Shown piece after piece: positions 1-8,366 of a stretch of 64,000 bases of DNA. Made by a program: the position numbers and the translations under genes. The first letter of the stretch is position 1, and each line of letters starts with the position of its first letter. The stretch is from contig CAWHZU010000036.1 in assembly GCA_963833885.1 (NCBI GenBank), positions 1 to 64,000 on the forward strand, in the 5' to 3' direction. Under the pieces are notes generated by a model. That model worked only from the letters and a program-made list of their open reading frames with translations, did not search any database and was not told the origin of the DNA. Source of the DNA: JASHPR01 sp963833885. GTDB lineage: Bacteria; Actinomycetota; Actinomycetes; Streptosporangiales; Streptosporangiaceae.

Positions 1-18
1 CTGAGCTCGCTCGCCCCG

Positions 19-393
19 CTAGGCGTCGGCCATGATGCGCAGGATGACCACCCGCTGCAGCCGCTCTGCCACGTCAATCACCGCCGCCAGCTCATCCTCG
101 CGCAGGTATTCGGCGGCCTCCACGACGATCACCGGCGGCTCGTCGCCGGTGTCGGCCTCCTGCAGGGTGTTCTCCACCTGCTCGGTGTCCCTGAGCGACT
201 CCGGGGACAGCACCGACAGCACGACCTCGCCGCCTCGGGGCGCCTCGAGGCGCCCGTTAACGTCAGCCGCCAAATGGTCGAGCACCACCCGGCCGCTAAT
301 CACGCTCGGCGGCGGGTCCGCGCGCAGGTTACGGTCCACCTCGCCGTCACGCGCCAACTCAACGATCACGCTCTCACTGGCCTCGAGGGTCAT
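19..393 (-). CDS. hypothetical protein
   Basis: Small acidic protein of about 124 residues that I do not recognise. The start is placed at the internal ATG (MTLEASES) because upstream codons look unstructured. It lies 43 bases downstream of egtD on the same strand, so it could be the last gene of the ergothioneine operon, but it is far too short and has no PLP-binding features to be EgtE. Hydrophobic segments alternate with charged ones, suggesting a small globular cytoplasmic protein. Reading frame is clean to a TAG stop. Confidence 0.5.
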   Translation of the reverse strand: MTLEASESVIVELARDGEVDRNLRADPPPSVISGRVVLDHLAADVNGRLEAPRGGEVVLSVLSPESLRDTEQVENTLQEADTGDEPPVIVVEAAEYLREDELAAVIDVAERLQRVVILRIMADA

Positions 394-436
394 AGCCCGG
401 CAGCCTACCGTGCCGCGGACCACGCGCCCCCGGGGA

Positions 437-1414
437 CTACCGGGCGCGGGCGGGCTCGGCGAGCGTCAGGCCGAAGTCACCGCGGCGATCGGTCCAGAAC
501 CGCACCATCCGCATGCCGGCGGTGGCCAGCTCGGCCTCGATCCGCTCGCGGCGGAACTTGGCCGAGATCTCGGTGCGCAGTTCTTCCCCCGCGGCGAACG
601 AGACCGCCAGGTCGAGATCGTTGATCGTGACCTGCTGCGCCCGCTCCGCGCGCAGCCGCATCTCGATCCACTCGTTCTCCGCGTCCCACAGCGCGACGTG
701 CCGGAACTCATCCACGTCAAAGTCCGCGTCGAGCTCCCGGTTGACCACCACGAGAATGTTGCGGTTGAACGCGGCGGTCACCCCGGCCGTGTCGTCGTAG
801 GCGCGCAGCAGCCGGCCGGTGTCCTTCACCAGGTCGGTGCCCAGCAGGAACGTGTCCCCCGGACGCAGCGCCGCGCCAACCTGTGCCAGGAAGCGGGCGC
901 GTACCCCGGGCTCGAGGTTGCCGATGGTGGAGCCGATGAACGCGATAGTCCGGCGGCCCCGGGCCGGAATGGCCCCGATGTCGTGCTCGAAATCACCGAC
1001 GAACGGCGCGATCGCCAGCCCGGGGAACTCGGCGGCGAGCGCATCGCTGGCATCGGTGAGCACGGCCGGGTCGACGTCGAACGGGACGAACTCGCGCAGG
1101 GTCCCGCCGTCCAGCAGCGCGCGCAGCAGCAGCCGGGTCTTGGCCGACGTGCCGCTGCCCAGCTCGACCAGCGACTCACACCGTGACAGCGCGGCGATCT
1201 CGGCCGAGTGCCGTTGCAGGATCGAGGTCTCGGCCCGGGTCAGGTAGTACTCCGGCAGCCGGGTGATCTCCTCGAACAGCTCGCTGCCCCGCGCGTCATA
1301 GAAGTACTTGGGTGGCAGGGTCTTCGGGACCGCCGTGAGCCCCGCCCGCACGTCGGCGCGCAGCGCATCGAGGTACCGGCCGCGCTGCGGGAGGACACGG
1401 TTTTCCAACGGCAT
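437..1414 (-). CDS. egtD: L-histidine N-alpha-methyltransferase EgtD
   Basis: Trimethylates histidine to hercynine using SAM, the first step of ergothioneine synthesis. The 325-residue length is typical of the family. The N-terminus carries the conserved PPKYFYDARGSELFEEIT block (about residues 34-51), followed by the SAM-binding region LVELGSGTSAKTRLLL (about 81-96), FVPFDVD and IAFIGSTIGNLEP. The C-terminal histidine-binding part contains FRHVALWDAENEWIEM. It is the last egt gene of a four-gene operon and starts 3 bases after the egtC stop codon. Confidence 0.96.
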   Translation of the reverse strand: MPLENRVLPQRGRYLDALRADVRAGLTAVPKTLPPKYFYDARGSELFEEITRLPEYYLTRAETSILQRHSAEIAALSRCESLVELGSGTSAKTRLLLRALLDGGTLREFVPFDVDPAVLTDASDALAAEFPGLAIAPFVGDFEHDIGAIPARGRRTIAFIGSTIGNLEPGVRARFLAQVGAALRPGDTFLLGTDLVKDTGRLLRAYDDTAGVTAAFNRNILVVVNRELDADFDVDEFRHVALWDAENEWIEMRLRAERAQQVTINDLDLAVSFAAGEELRTEISAKFRRERIEAELATAGMRMVRFWTDRRGDFGLTLAEPARAR

Positions 1415-1417
1415 CGG

Positions 1418-2110
1418 TCATGCCTCCAGTTCGGTGATGGCCACGGCGTCGGCCGTAACCTCGACGAGGTGGTGCTCGGGCACGTCGGACCAGCGCGGAT
1501 CATCGTCGTAGGGCTCGCTCGCGACCACGACACCGTCGTCGGCGGCCAGCACGCTGAGCGAGTTGCCCCACCGGGTGGCCAGAACCTTCCGGCCGTCGGT
1601 GAGCAGGAGGTTCAGCCGCGCACCCGGGTCCCGGCTCCCGAGCGCGGTGACGAACTCGGCGACCCGTTCCGGCCCAGAGGCGAACAGGTGCGCGGCGAGC
1701 AGTGCGGAATCGCACGCCGATTCCGCAGCGGGATGCGGGCCGAGTACGGCCCGGTCGACCACGCCGTTGTGCGACAGGAGCCACCGCCCGGACTGGAACG
1801 GCGCCGCGGCGGTCTCGTCCGCGGGCATGCCGGCCGTGGCCGAGCGCACCGCGGCAAGCACGCAGCCCGACGAGATCACCGGCGCCACCGACGCGAACGA
1901 CGCGTCACTCCACAGCGGCCGGTTCGAGCGCCACCGGGCCGGCTCCGGCCGGGGTTCGGCGTAGAAACCGACGCCCCATCCGTCGGCGTTCATCAGGCCG
2001 TGCTGCTGACGCCGCGGCGCATAGGACTGCACGAGCAGGCCATGGGGTGGCTGCAGCACTAGGTCACCCAGCGAGCGCGGCGCGCCGAGCCAGGCAAGGT
2101 GACGGCACAC
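1418..2110 (-). CDS. egtC: gamma-glutamyl-hercynylcysteine sulfoxide hydrolase EgtC
   Basis: Class II (Ntn-type) glutamine-amidotransferase-fold hydrolase that removes glutamate from gamma-glutamyl-hercynylcysteine sulfoxide. The catalytic Cys2 follows the initiator methionine directly (MCRHLAWLG). The QHGLMNADGWGVGFYAE block (about 36-52) and LLSHNGVVDR are typical of the glutamine-amidotransferase fold. The product is 230 residues long. The gene abuts egtB with no spacer, so translation is probably coupled. Confidence 0.95.
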   Translation of the reverse strand: MCRHLAWLGAPRSLGDLVLQPPHGLLVQSYAPRRQQHGLMNADGWGVGFYAEPRPEPARWRSNRPLWSDASFASVAPVISSGCVLAAVRSATAGMPADETAAAPFQSGRWLLSHNGVVDRAVLGPHPAAESACDSALLAAHLFASGPERVAEFVTALGSRDPGARLNLLLTDGRKVLATRWGNSLSVLAADDGVVVASEPYDDDPRWSDVPEHHLVEVTADAVAITELEA

Positions 2111-3391
2111 TCAGGCGTCCCCCGCGTCCCAGGCCAGCCGGAGACCGGTGAAGATCTGCCGCCTGATCGGATGGTCCCAGTTACGGAACGAGGGCCGGAT
2201 CACCGAAGCCGCGACCGCCCAGGAGCCGCCGCGCAGCACCTTGTAGTCGCCGCCGAAGAACGGCTCGCTGTACTGGCGGTAGATCATCGGGGTGAAGCCG
2301 GGCCACGGGGTGAAGTCCGACGACGTCCACTCCCACACGTCGCCGATCATCTGCTCGGCCCCGTAGGCGGAAGCGCCGCGCGGGTAGGCGCCGACCGGGG
2401 CCGGCCGCAGCGCCATGCCGAGGGCGCCGCCCAGGTTGGCCACGTCGGCAGAGGGCGCCGCCGACCCCCACGGCCAGGCCCGCCTGGCCTTCGCCGCCGG
2501 GTCCCAGGCGCAGGCCTTCTCCCACTCAACCTCGGTCGGCAGCCGCGCGCCAGCCCAGGTCGCGAACGCTTCGGCCTCGAAGTAGCAGACGTGCTGCACC
2601 GGCTCGTCCGGCGGCACGGCCTCCTCGACGCCGAATCGCCGCCGGGTGCCCTCCGCTGACCAGTACTTGGGCCGCTCGAGGCCGGCCTCGATCCGGTGCG
2701 CCCAGCCGCGCTGCGACCACAGGTCGCTGCGCTGGTAGCCGCCGTCGGCGATGAACTCGGACCACTGCCGGTTGGTTACCGGAACCCGGCCGATCCAGAA
2801 CGGCGCGACGTCGACGGTGTGCGCGGGGCGCTCGTTGTCCAGCGAGAACGGCTCGCTGGCGGCGTCCACGCCGAGCGTGAACGGGCCGCCGGCGACGAAC
2901 ACCCGGTCACCGCCGACCGGGCGGCCGGCTGGCAGGTCGCGCCGTCCGATCAGCACCGGCGGTCCCTGCCGCAGCTGCAGCGTCGCGAGCATCGTCTCGT
3001 CGTGCTGCTCCTCGTGCTGTACCACCATGCCCGCCGTGAACAGGTCCTCCTCGGGAGTGCGTTCGAGGAGGTCGAGGACGCGGCCGCGGACCTCGTGGTC
3101 ATAGGCACGCGCCTCGACCGGTGGCAGCAGCGGCAGCGCGGGGCGGTCCGCGCGGCGGTGCTTGAACGCGTCGTACAGCGAGTCAACGTCCGGAGCCAGC
3201 ATCCCCGGCTTGGTGGGATCTCCGCCGCGCAGCAGCCAGAGCTCCTCCTGCTGGCCGATGTGCGCGAGGTCCCAGACCAGCGGGCTCATCAGCGGATCGT
3301 GCTGGGCGACCAGCGTCGGCTCGTCAAGGTCGGTCAGATGGAGGGTGCGAGCGCGGGCGCGCTCAAGGCCGCGGACGACGTCGTCACGCAT
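2111..3391 (-). CDS. egtB: hercynine oxygenase EgtB
   Basis: Non-heme iron sulfoxide synthase joining gamma-glutamylcysteine to hercynine with O2. The N-terminal DinB-like domain holds the iron ligands: His in LAHIGQQEE and the HxxxH-type element HEEQHDETMLATLQLR (about 130-145). The C-terminal formylglycine-generating-enzyme-like domain contains RVPVTNRQWSEF, RLPTEVEWEKA, GDVWEWTSSDFTPWPGF and LRGGSWAV. The 426-residue length matches actinobacterial EgtB. It overlaps the egtA end by 8 bases. Confidence 0.96.
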   Translation of the reverse strand: MRDDVVRGLERARARTLHLTDLDEPTLVAQHDPLMSPLVWDLAHIGQQEELWLLRGGDPTKPGMLAPDVDSLYDAFKHRRADRPALPLLPPVEARAYDHEVRGRVLDLLERTPEEDLFTAGMVVQHEEQHDETMLATLQLRQGPPVLIGRRDLPAGRPVGGDRVFVAGGPFTLGVDAASEPFSLDNERPAHTVDVAPFWIGRVPVTNRQWSEFIADGGYQRSDLWSQRGWAHRIEAGLERPKYWSAEGTRRRFGVEEAVPPDEPVQHVCYFEAEAFATWAGARLPTEVEWEKACAWDPAAKARRAWPWGSAAPSADVANLGGALGMALRPAPVGAYPRGASAYGAEQMIGDVWEWTSSDFTPWPGFTPMIYRQYSEPFFGGDYKVLRGGSWAVAASVIRPSFRNWDHPIRRQIFTGLRLAWDAGDA

Positions 3392-4679
3392 GGGTCAGCT
3401 CCTCGAAGGTCGCGTGCGGTCCGATCTCGGCGATGCGCTGGGCCAGCAGGTCGCCGGGGCAGCGCCCGGACTCGATGAGCTCGGCCAGGTCGGCGACGGC
3501 GGGCCGCAGCTCGGCCGGGGCCCGCTCGGCCGCGATGGCCAGACAGCGGCGGGCCGACTCGGTGAGCACGGCGTCGCCCAGGCCGTCGCGCGCCGCCTCG
3601 GTCCACCGCTCGGCGGCACGCTCGGTCGCCTCGGTGGCCAGGTCGGCGGCGACCGGGTCGTCCATCAGCGTGGTGGCGACGGCGGCGATCGCCGGCCACC
3701 ACCGGGACGCGTTCATGTCCAGGTACCGCAGCTCCAGGTAGCCGCGCAGGCGGACCGGCGGGAACAGCGTGGTCAGGTGGACGTCCAGGTCGGCCGCTGT
3801 CGGCAGACGCCCGTCCAGGCGCACCTCGCCGCTCGCCCACTGCTCGAACGGGACGCTGGTCCGGACGGCCGCGGCGTCGTCGCCTCCGGTCCGGACGAAG
3901 GTCACCGGGGCGTGCAGGGCGTAGCGCGCCCAGGCCGACGCCGGGTCGAGGCCCCAGTCGGTGCCGGGTTCCACCGCGACGCAGCCGGGCACCGGCCCGC
4001 ACGTCCGCGCGTCAAAACCCGCCCAGGCCCGCTGCCGCGCCGACTTCCACCCGGTGTCGCGCCCGCACAGCCAGGGCGAGTTCGCGGAGATGGCCACCAG
4101 CGTCGGCCCGAGCCGGTACGCGCGCGCTACCCGCTCGGGCCAGCCGCGTTCCGGCCCTGCCTGCACATTGACCTGCATGGCGGCGGTCGAGTTCATCATC
4201 ACCTTGGCGGACGCGGCGCGGCCGGTGGCCGCGTAGTGCTGCTCCATCGCCCGGTACCTGGGCTTCGGGTTAATCCGCCGGGACGGCCGGAGCGGGTCGG
4301 CGCCCGCCGGGGCGACGCCGAGCCTGAGCTCGCCCAGGGCCTGCCTGGCGCCGCAGTCATCCCGGCGAAGCTCGGTGACGGCGGTCTGGATGTCCGGCGC
4401 CGGAGGGCCGGACAGCTCGAACTGCCCGCCCGGTTCCAGGGTGACCGAGGACCGCCCGGCAGCGGCGCACACCTCGCCGGGTATCGGGTCAACGCGGTTC
4501 CAGGACACCCGGTCGGCCACCGAGTCCAGGTCGACGAGGTGGCACTCGATCTCGAGCCCGACGGCGCCGATCACTGACGGCGTGAGCGCCGCCCGGTGCG
4601 ATCTGGCGTAGGCCTCATCGACCGTCAGAGGCTCGGCCTGATCGTCAGCGGGGATGGTTGCAACATGGCGGACGGTCAT
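3384..4679 (-). CDS. egtA: glutamate-cysteine ligase EgtA
   Basis: Forms gamma-glutamylcysteine, the thiol donor for EgtB. The 431-residue protein has GCS2-type features: VGLEIECHLVDL near residue 42, LEPGGQFELSGPP near 80, MMNSTAAMQVNVQAG near 160 and RGYLELRYLDMNASRWWP near 314. The ATG start is preceded by a strong GGAGGGGG ribosome-binding site. It is first in the operon egtA-egtB-egtC-egtD; the promoter should lie in the 370-base gap upstream. Confidence 0.94.
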   Translation of the reverse strand: MTVRHVATIPADDQAEPLTVDEAYARSHRAALTPSVIGAVGLEIECHLVDLDSVADRVSWNRVDPIPGEVCAAAGRSSVTLEPGGQFELSGPPAPDIQTAVTELRRDDCGARQALGELRLGVAPAGADPLRPSRRINPKPRYRAMEQHYAATGRAASAKVMMNSTAAMQVNVQAGPERGWPERVARAYRLGPTLVAISANSPWLCGRDTGWKSARQRAWAGFDARTCGPVPGCVAVEPGTDWGLDPASAWARYALHAPVTFVRTGGDDAAAVRTSVPFEQWASGEVRLDGRLPTAADLDVHLTTLFPPVRLRGYLELRYLDMNASRWWPAIAAVATTLMDDPVAADLATEATERAAERWTEAARDGLGDAVLTESARRCLAIAAERAPAELRPAVADLAELIESGRCPGDLLAQRIAEIGPHATFEELTHA

Positions 4680-5052
4680 GACGACCCCCTCCAGGTCCGG
4701 GCCGGCGGACTAATGTCCGCCGCGGGTCGGTGCGGGGGCGACCAAAGTACAGCCGTCCTCTGTGCTGGCCGTCAGTTGCAGGGCGACCAGTTGAAAACAG
4801 CTTATCTCCCCCCACTGACAGTTCTCCGACACCCCAGTGCCGCGCGCCACCTCGCCGCGGCTCCCGCAAGTCCTCCCCTGCGAGCCCCAAGAGGTGCCGT
4901 TCCATGATCTGGGAGGAAAAACACGTTCATTCGCTCGTTATCCACCCAGATCATGGAAAACATTGCGTCAAGCCCCGGCCGCTGTCGCTGGAAACAACGC
5001 AGCGTCACGAGATTGACGTCAGATATCACGCGCCGTAAGCGGTCGAGGCGTC
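4680..5052. other. intergenic region upstream of egtA with an inverted repeat
   Basis: No convincing gene lies in this 370-base stretch; short open frames here have no ribosome-binding site or family signature. It should contain the egtA promoter. The sequence is less GC-rich than its flanks around 4,900-4,960. That part holds the 14-base inverted repeat listed separately. Confidence 0.5.
4900..4958. repeat. perfect 14-bp inverted repeat
   Basis: The left arm TTCCATGATCTGGG (4900-4913) is exactly complementary to the right arm CCCAGATCATGGAA (4945-4958), separated by 31 bases. There is no U-tract, and the spacer is too long for an ordinary terminator hairpin. It lies about 95 bases before the truncated MetE-like remnant. 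It may be an operator, an mRNA structure or the scar of a lost mobile element. Confidence 0.6.
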
Positions 5053-5472
5053 GTGCACAGCGCCGACGTCGACTACAACGACCTGCTGCCGAGCATGTTC
5101 ATGATGAACGCCGGCTACTTCCTGATCCAGCTCTCCAGCGAGCGGGACAAGGATTACGTCTACGGGCTGATCGGCCAGCACCTCCGCGACGACGCGAACG
5201 GCGTGCCGCAGTTCGCCTACATCGGCGTGATCAACCCGCAGAACCCGCGGGTGGAGAGCGCCGAGGAGGTGCGCGACGCGCTGGTGCGGGCGGCGAACTT
5301 CATCCCGGCCGAACGCCTCGGCGCGACCGACGACTGCGGCTTCTCGCCGTTCAGCATCGACGAGAAGCCCAATCACGGTTCCCCGGACTACGCACGGGAC
5401 GTCGCGTTCCAGAAGATCGCGAACCGGGTGCAGGGCACCAGGCTCGCCGCGGAACAGCTCGGTGTGGGGTGA
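5053..5472 (+). pseudogene. C-terminal remnant of a cobalamin-independent methionine synthase-like (MetE family) protein
   Basis: The 139 residues match only the C-terminal part of MetE-like TIM-barrel methyltransferases. They contain FAYIGVINPQNPRVESAEEV followed by RLGATDDCGFSPF, in which the family's zinc-ligand Cys lies in the DCGFS element. A full-length relative (389 residues) occurs at 26,031-27,200. The N-terminal two thirds, with its substrate-binding histidine, are absent; upstream sequence in the same frame is low-complexity and unrelated. I therefore read this as a 5'-truncated gene. A short functional protein starting at the GTG is less likely. Confidence 0.7.
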
Positions 5473-5565
5473 CGCAGGTCACGGCCCGCACCCCGGCCTG
5501 ACGGCAGTCAGCGCCGCAGCCCCCGGCTGACGCCGGGCGGCGCCCGGCCCAGCTGACGCCGGTCC

Positions 5566-6168
5566 TCAGGCCCCGTAGTCGCGCAGCAGCAGCTCGCCTA
5601 TTTCCCTGGCGCGGGCCGCGGCCGCGGTGTCGCCCTCGTGAGCGGCCATGATCGAGCCCTTCATGAGGATGTGCCACTTGCGCGCGAACGCGTCGGCGTC
5701 GGTGATGCCGGCCGCCGCGGCCAGTTCCGCGAGGTAAGCCCGGATGTTCGCCAGATGGCCGACCGCCGCCTGATGCACCGGATGCCCCGGATCGTTGATC
5801 TCGATCATTGTCGTCAGGAATGCGCAGCCCTCGAAGTCCGGCTTGCTGAACCACTCGGAGAACACGTCGAATATCGCCAGCAACTGTTGCCGCGGAGTTT
5901 CACCGCGGCGGCGGCTCTCTGCCTCGAGCCACTCACGCGTCCACAATTGCTCTCTGCGGCGCAGGAAATCGAGAATGAGGTCGTCCTTGGACGGGAAATT
6001 CCGGTACAGCGTCATCTTTGCCGTGCCCGCCCTCGCGATAACAGCGTCAACCCCCACGGCCTGGGTTCCATCGCGGCTGAACAGCTCATACGCGGCACGG
6101 CTCACCCGCTCCCGCCCGGACTCGCTGGCCACGGGAGATGGCTTACCGGTGTTTGTTCGGTCCGGCAT
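5566..6168 (-). CDS. TetR/AcrR family transcriptional regulator
   Basis: The N-terminal helix-turn-helix reads RVSRAAYELFSRDGTQAVGVDAVIARAGTAKMTLYRNFPSKDDL in blocks typical of TetR proteins, followed by a ligand domain with FEGCAFLTTMIEIND. About 200 residues. ATG (MPDRTN) is preferred over a TTG 12 bases upstream. It lies downstream of a methyltransferase gene on the same strand, 38 bases away, and may be co-transcribed with it. The C-terminal GCAF motif is common in regulators of electrophile or drug response; the ligand is unknown. Confidence 0.9.
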   Translation of the reverse strand: MPDRTNTGKPSPVASESGRERVSRAAYELFSRDGTQAVGVDAVIARAGTAKMTLYRNFPSKDDLILDFLRRREQLWTREWLEAESRRRGETPRQQLLAIFDVFSEWFSKPDFEGCAFLTTMIEINDPGHPVHQAAVGHLANIRAYLAELAAAAGITDADAFARKWHILMKGSIMAAHEGDTAAAARAREIGELLLRDYGA

Positions 6169-6206
6169 CGCAGTTGACAATCTCTTCCGTTAGCGCTGGA
6201 CAAAGT

Positions 6207-7025
6207 CTACTGCGCGGGGCGCCGGGCCAGTTCATAGACGAATCCGATTGTCTCCGGCAATCCGCCGGCCGCCTCGAAGTCACGAAGCTCGCGCCGCAGA
6301 TCCGCTGCGAGGTCCTTGGCCTGGGCGCCGAGTGCGGCACGGGAAAGGATCGACGTCGAGAAGAGCAGGCCGGTTAGCGTTTCGGTGGTCCAGACGTGGC
6401 CGGTCGGGAACTGGTGCTCGCCGAGGACTTCGAACCCGGCGTCGGCCAGCACGGCGCGGTCCGGGTGCTCCCGCCGGTCTTGCTCGTAGCCGGGCGGAAT
6501 CCGGTCACGGCCACCCGACCTGGTCATCCAGTGATTCACAACTTCGGCCATCGCCCGCTGCCACGGCGCCTCCCCCAGCCACACATTCTCGCCGCTGTAC
6601 AGCAGCGCAAGGAACTGGCCAGGCCGGAGCCAGCGCAGGGTGCTGGCGGCGACGGCCGCGCGGGGCAGCCGGTGGAACGCGTTGCCGATCGCGACCAGGT
6701 CGAAGAACCCCTCGGGAGCCGGCAGGTCCTCGGCTGCCGAGGTCAGCACCCGGATGTGGCCGAGCCCGGCCGACTTGGCCTTCTGTCTCACCAAGCTGGT
6801 CATGTCCGGCTCCTGGTCGACGGCCCAGACCTCCCCGAACCGGCCGGCCAGGGCGAACGTCACCTGGCCGGTACCGCAGGCCAGGTCGAGCAGCCTGCCA
6901 TGGCCGGTCGCACCGGACCGCCGGGCAAGGTCATCGATCAGGCCCCGCGGGTACGGCACCCGGAACCGGTCGTAGTCGAGGGCGGTCCCCCGGAACAGGT
7001 CTCGCCGGAACTCCAGGTCTGCCAT
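6207..7025 (-). CDS. class I SAM-dependent methyltransferase
   Basis: The 272-residue protein has motif I GRLLDLACGTGQVTFALA (about 43-60), motif II EVWAVDQEPDM and an acidic post-II segment VLTSAAEDLPAPEGFFDLVAIGNAFHRL, the layout of the UbiE/Methyltransf_11 group. The substrate is unknown. Its ribosome-binding site (GAGGTAG) lies inside a 43-bp tandem duplication shared with the end of the upstream hydrolase gene. It is followed by a TetR gene. Confidence 0.9.
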   Translation of the reverse strand: MADLEFRRDLFRGTALDYDRFRVPYPRGLIDDLARRSGATGHGRLLDLACGTGQVTFALAGRFGEVWAVDQEPDMTSLVRQKAKSAGLGHIRVLTSAAEDLPAPEGFFDLVAIGNAFHRLPRAAVAASTLRWLRPGQFLALLYSGENVWLGEAPWQRAMAEVVNHWMTRSGGRDRIPPGYEQDRREHPDRAVLADAGFEVLGEHQFPTGHVWTTETLTGLLFSTSILSRAALGAQAKDLAADLRRELRDFEAAGGLPETIGFVYELARRPAQ

Positions 7026-7106
7026 TGCTACCTCAGCTCACGCCAGACGGTGCTGGACAACTGGCCACTGCTACCTCAGCTCACGCCAGACGGCGCCGGA
7101 CAACTG
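7021..7106. repeat. 43-bp tandem direct repeat spanning a gene junction
   Basis: Two adjacent copies, 7021-7063 and 7064-7106, agree at 40 of 43 positions (differences at 7025/7068, 7051/7094 and 7054/7097). The right copy encodes the last residues (WRELR-stop) of the serine hydrolase. The left copy supplies the ribosome-binding site and start codon of the methyltransferase gene. The duplication has therefore separated two genes that probably once overlapped or abutted. Confidence 0.85.
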
Positions 7107-8063
7107 ATCGATCGTGTCGATGCCATACTGCTCGGTCGGATTCCCGGTGCTGAGCACCGCTATCAGATAGTCCCGGCCGAGGCCCGATACCCAGCCGACG
7201 CTGTTGACCTGCCAGTCCGTCCCGGCGTCGTTGAGCGGCAGCCAGCCGTTCTTCAGCGCGACGGTGACCTGCGGCGGGACGTCGGCGCACACCCCCCAGC
7301 GCTGCGACGCCGTGACGTTCTCCATGAGCTGCGCGACGTAGCCGCGCTCGGCGGTGCTGAGCAGCCCGCCCGGAACCGCGATCTGGCGCAGCAGCTCGAT
7401 CTGGTCGGCCGGGGTCGTGGTCGTGAGGCCCCACCCGGGCCAGGCGAACCCAGCGCACTCCACGCACGGCGACGGTGTGGTGTCCGCCAGGCCGGCCTTG
7501 GCGTCGAAGGAGCGGATCCCGCCGGCGCCGCCGACCGCGTCCCACAGATCCGTGGCTGAGTCGTTGTCGCTGTCCTCGATCATGCTCTGCGCCAGCGCCT
7601 GGTCCGTGCCGGACAACTCCCCGGCGCTCTGCTGCGTCAGCAGCGTCTCCAGGATGTCCACCTTCACGATGCTCGCCTCCGCCTGCGGCCTGCCGGGCCC
7701 GATCGCCCAGAGCTGGCGGGTGCTGAGGTCGTACACTGCCGCCGCGATCACTCCGCTGCGGCCGGCCAGGTATGACGTGATCGCCGGCGTGAACGGATCC
7801 GGCCGCGGCGAACGCCCGGTGGAATGGGGCGCCGGCGACACGGCCGGCGACGTGGGCGACACGGCCGCCGACGGCGCGGGCGATGCAGCCGCCGACGGCG
7901 CGGCCGCGGGCGGGCGCCCGGCCTGGGCCGCGTCCGCCCTGGCCGGGCCGAGCGCGTGATGGCGAACGACCAGTACCGCCCCGGCGGCCATGACCAGGGC
8001 CGCGGCGACGAACAGACTGGCGCTCAGAACCAGCGAGGTCCGGGCTGACCGAGCCTTCGGCAC
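7071..8063 (-). CDS. membrane-anchored beta-lactamase-fold serine hydrolase
   Basis: 330 residues. An N-terminal membrane segment (about 10-31, LVLSASLFVAAALVMAAGAVLVV) is followed by an Ala/Pro/Ser-rich linker (about 40-90) and then a class A beta-lactamase-like domain. Active-site motifs are visible: SxxK as EASIVKVD, SDN as DSDNDSATDLW, and KNGW in place of KTG. The domain is probably extracytoplasmic. It may be a penicillin-interacting or DD-peptidase-like protein rather than a true beta-lactamase because the KTG motif is altered. Confidence 0.82.
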   Translation of the reverse strand: MPKARSARTSLVLSASLFVAAALVMAAGAVLVVRHHALGPARADAAQAGRPPAAAPSAAASPAPSAAVSPTSPAVSPAPHSTGRSPRPDPFTPAITSYLAGRSGVIAAAVYDLSTRQLWAIGPGRPQAEASIVKVDILETLLTQQSAGELSGTDQALAQSMIEDSDNDSATDLWDAVGGAGGIRSFDAKAGLADTTPSPCVECAGFAWPGWGLTTTTPADQIELLRQIAVPGGLLSTAERGYVAQLMENVTASQRWGVCADVPPQVTVALKNGWLPLNDAGTDWQVNSVGWVSGLGRDYLIAVLSTGNPTEQYGIDTIDQLSGAVWRELR

Positions 8064-8067
8064 ACGG

Positions 8068-8337
8068 TCACCAGCCGATCGCCGTCCCGTAGGCGGCCCA
8101 TTTAGTCTCGGTGGTTATCTCGGCCGGCGTGAGCACTTCCGCGGTGGCCACCATACGAACACCAACCACCGCGTCGAAGTTGTTTTTCTGCGCCCACTCG
8201 GCGAGCCCGTCCCTGGCCGATCCCGGATTCGGATGGTCGCGGCTCGTCAATATGCATGCACGGTTTATCACGTGACCCTGGTGCTGCGCTTCGGGCAGGG
8301 TGTCCATGGTCGACATTGGGATAACGGTCTCGGGCAT
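8068..8337 (-). CDS. small YbjQ/heavy-metal-binding-domain-like protein
   Basis: The 89-residue product ends with FDAVVGVRMVATAEV followed by KWAAYGTAIGW, resembling the AVVGVR...AYGTA core of the YbjQ (DUF74) fold, which forms pentameric rings. A longer open frame runs into the downstream VOC gene in the wrong frame, so I start at the ATG of MPETVIPMS. It sits 4 bases upstream of the serine hydrolase start codon. Function is unknown; the family assignment is by short motif only. Confidence 0.6.
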   Translation of the reverse strand: MPETVIPMSTMDTLPEAQHQGHVINRACILTSRDHPNPGSARDGLAEWAQKNNFDAVVGVRMVATAEVLTPAEITTETKWAAYGTAIGW

Positions 8338-8366
8338 CGCCCAAGTATCGCAGGAGAAAGCGCGCG

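Noticed and set aside
4645..4905. 86-residue minus-strand frame upstream of egtA
   Set aside because: No family signature and it overlaps the egtA start and ribosome-binding site; probably chance.
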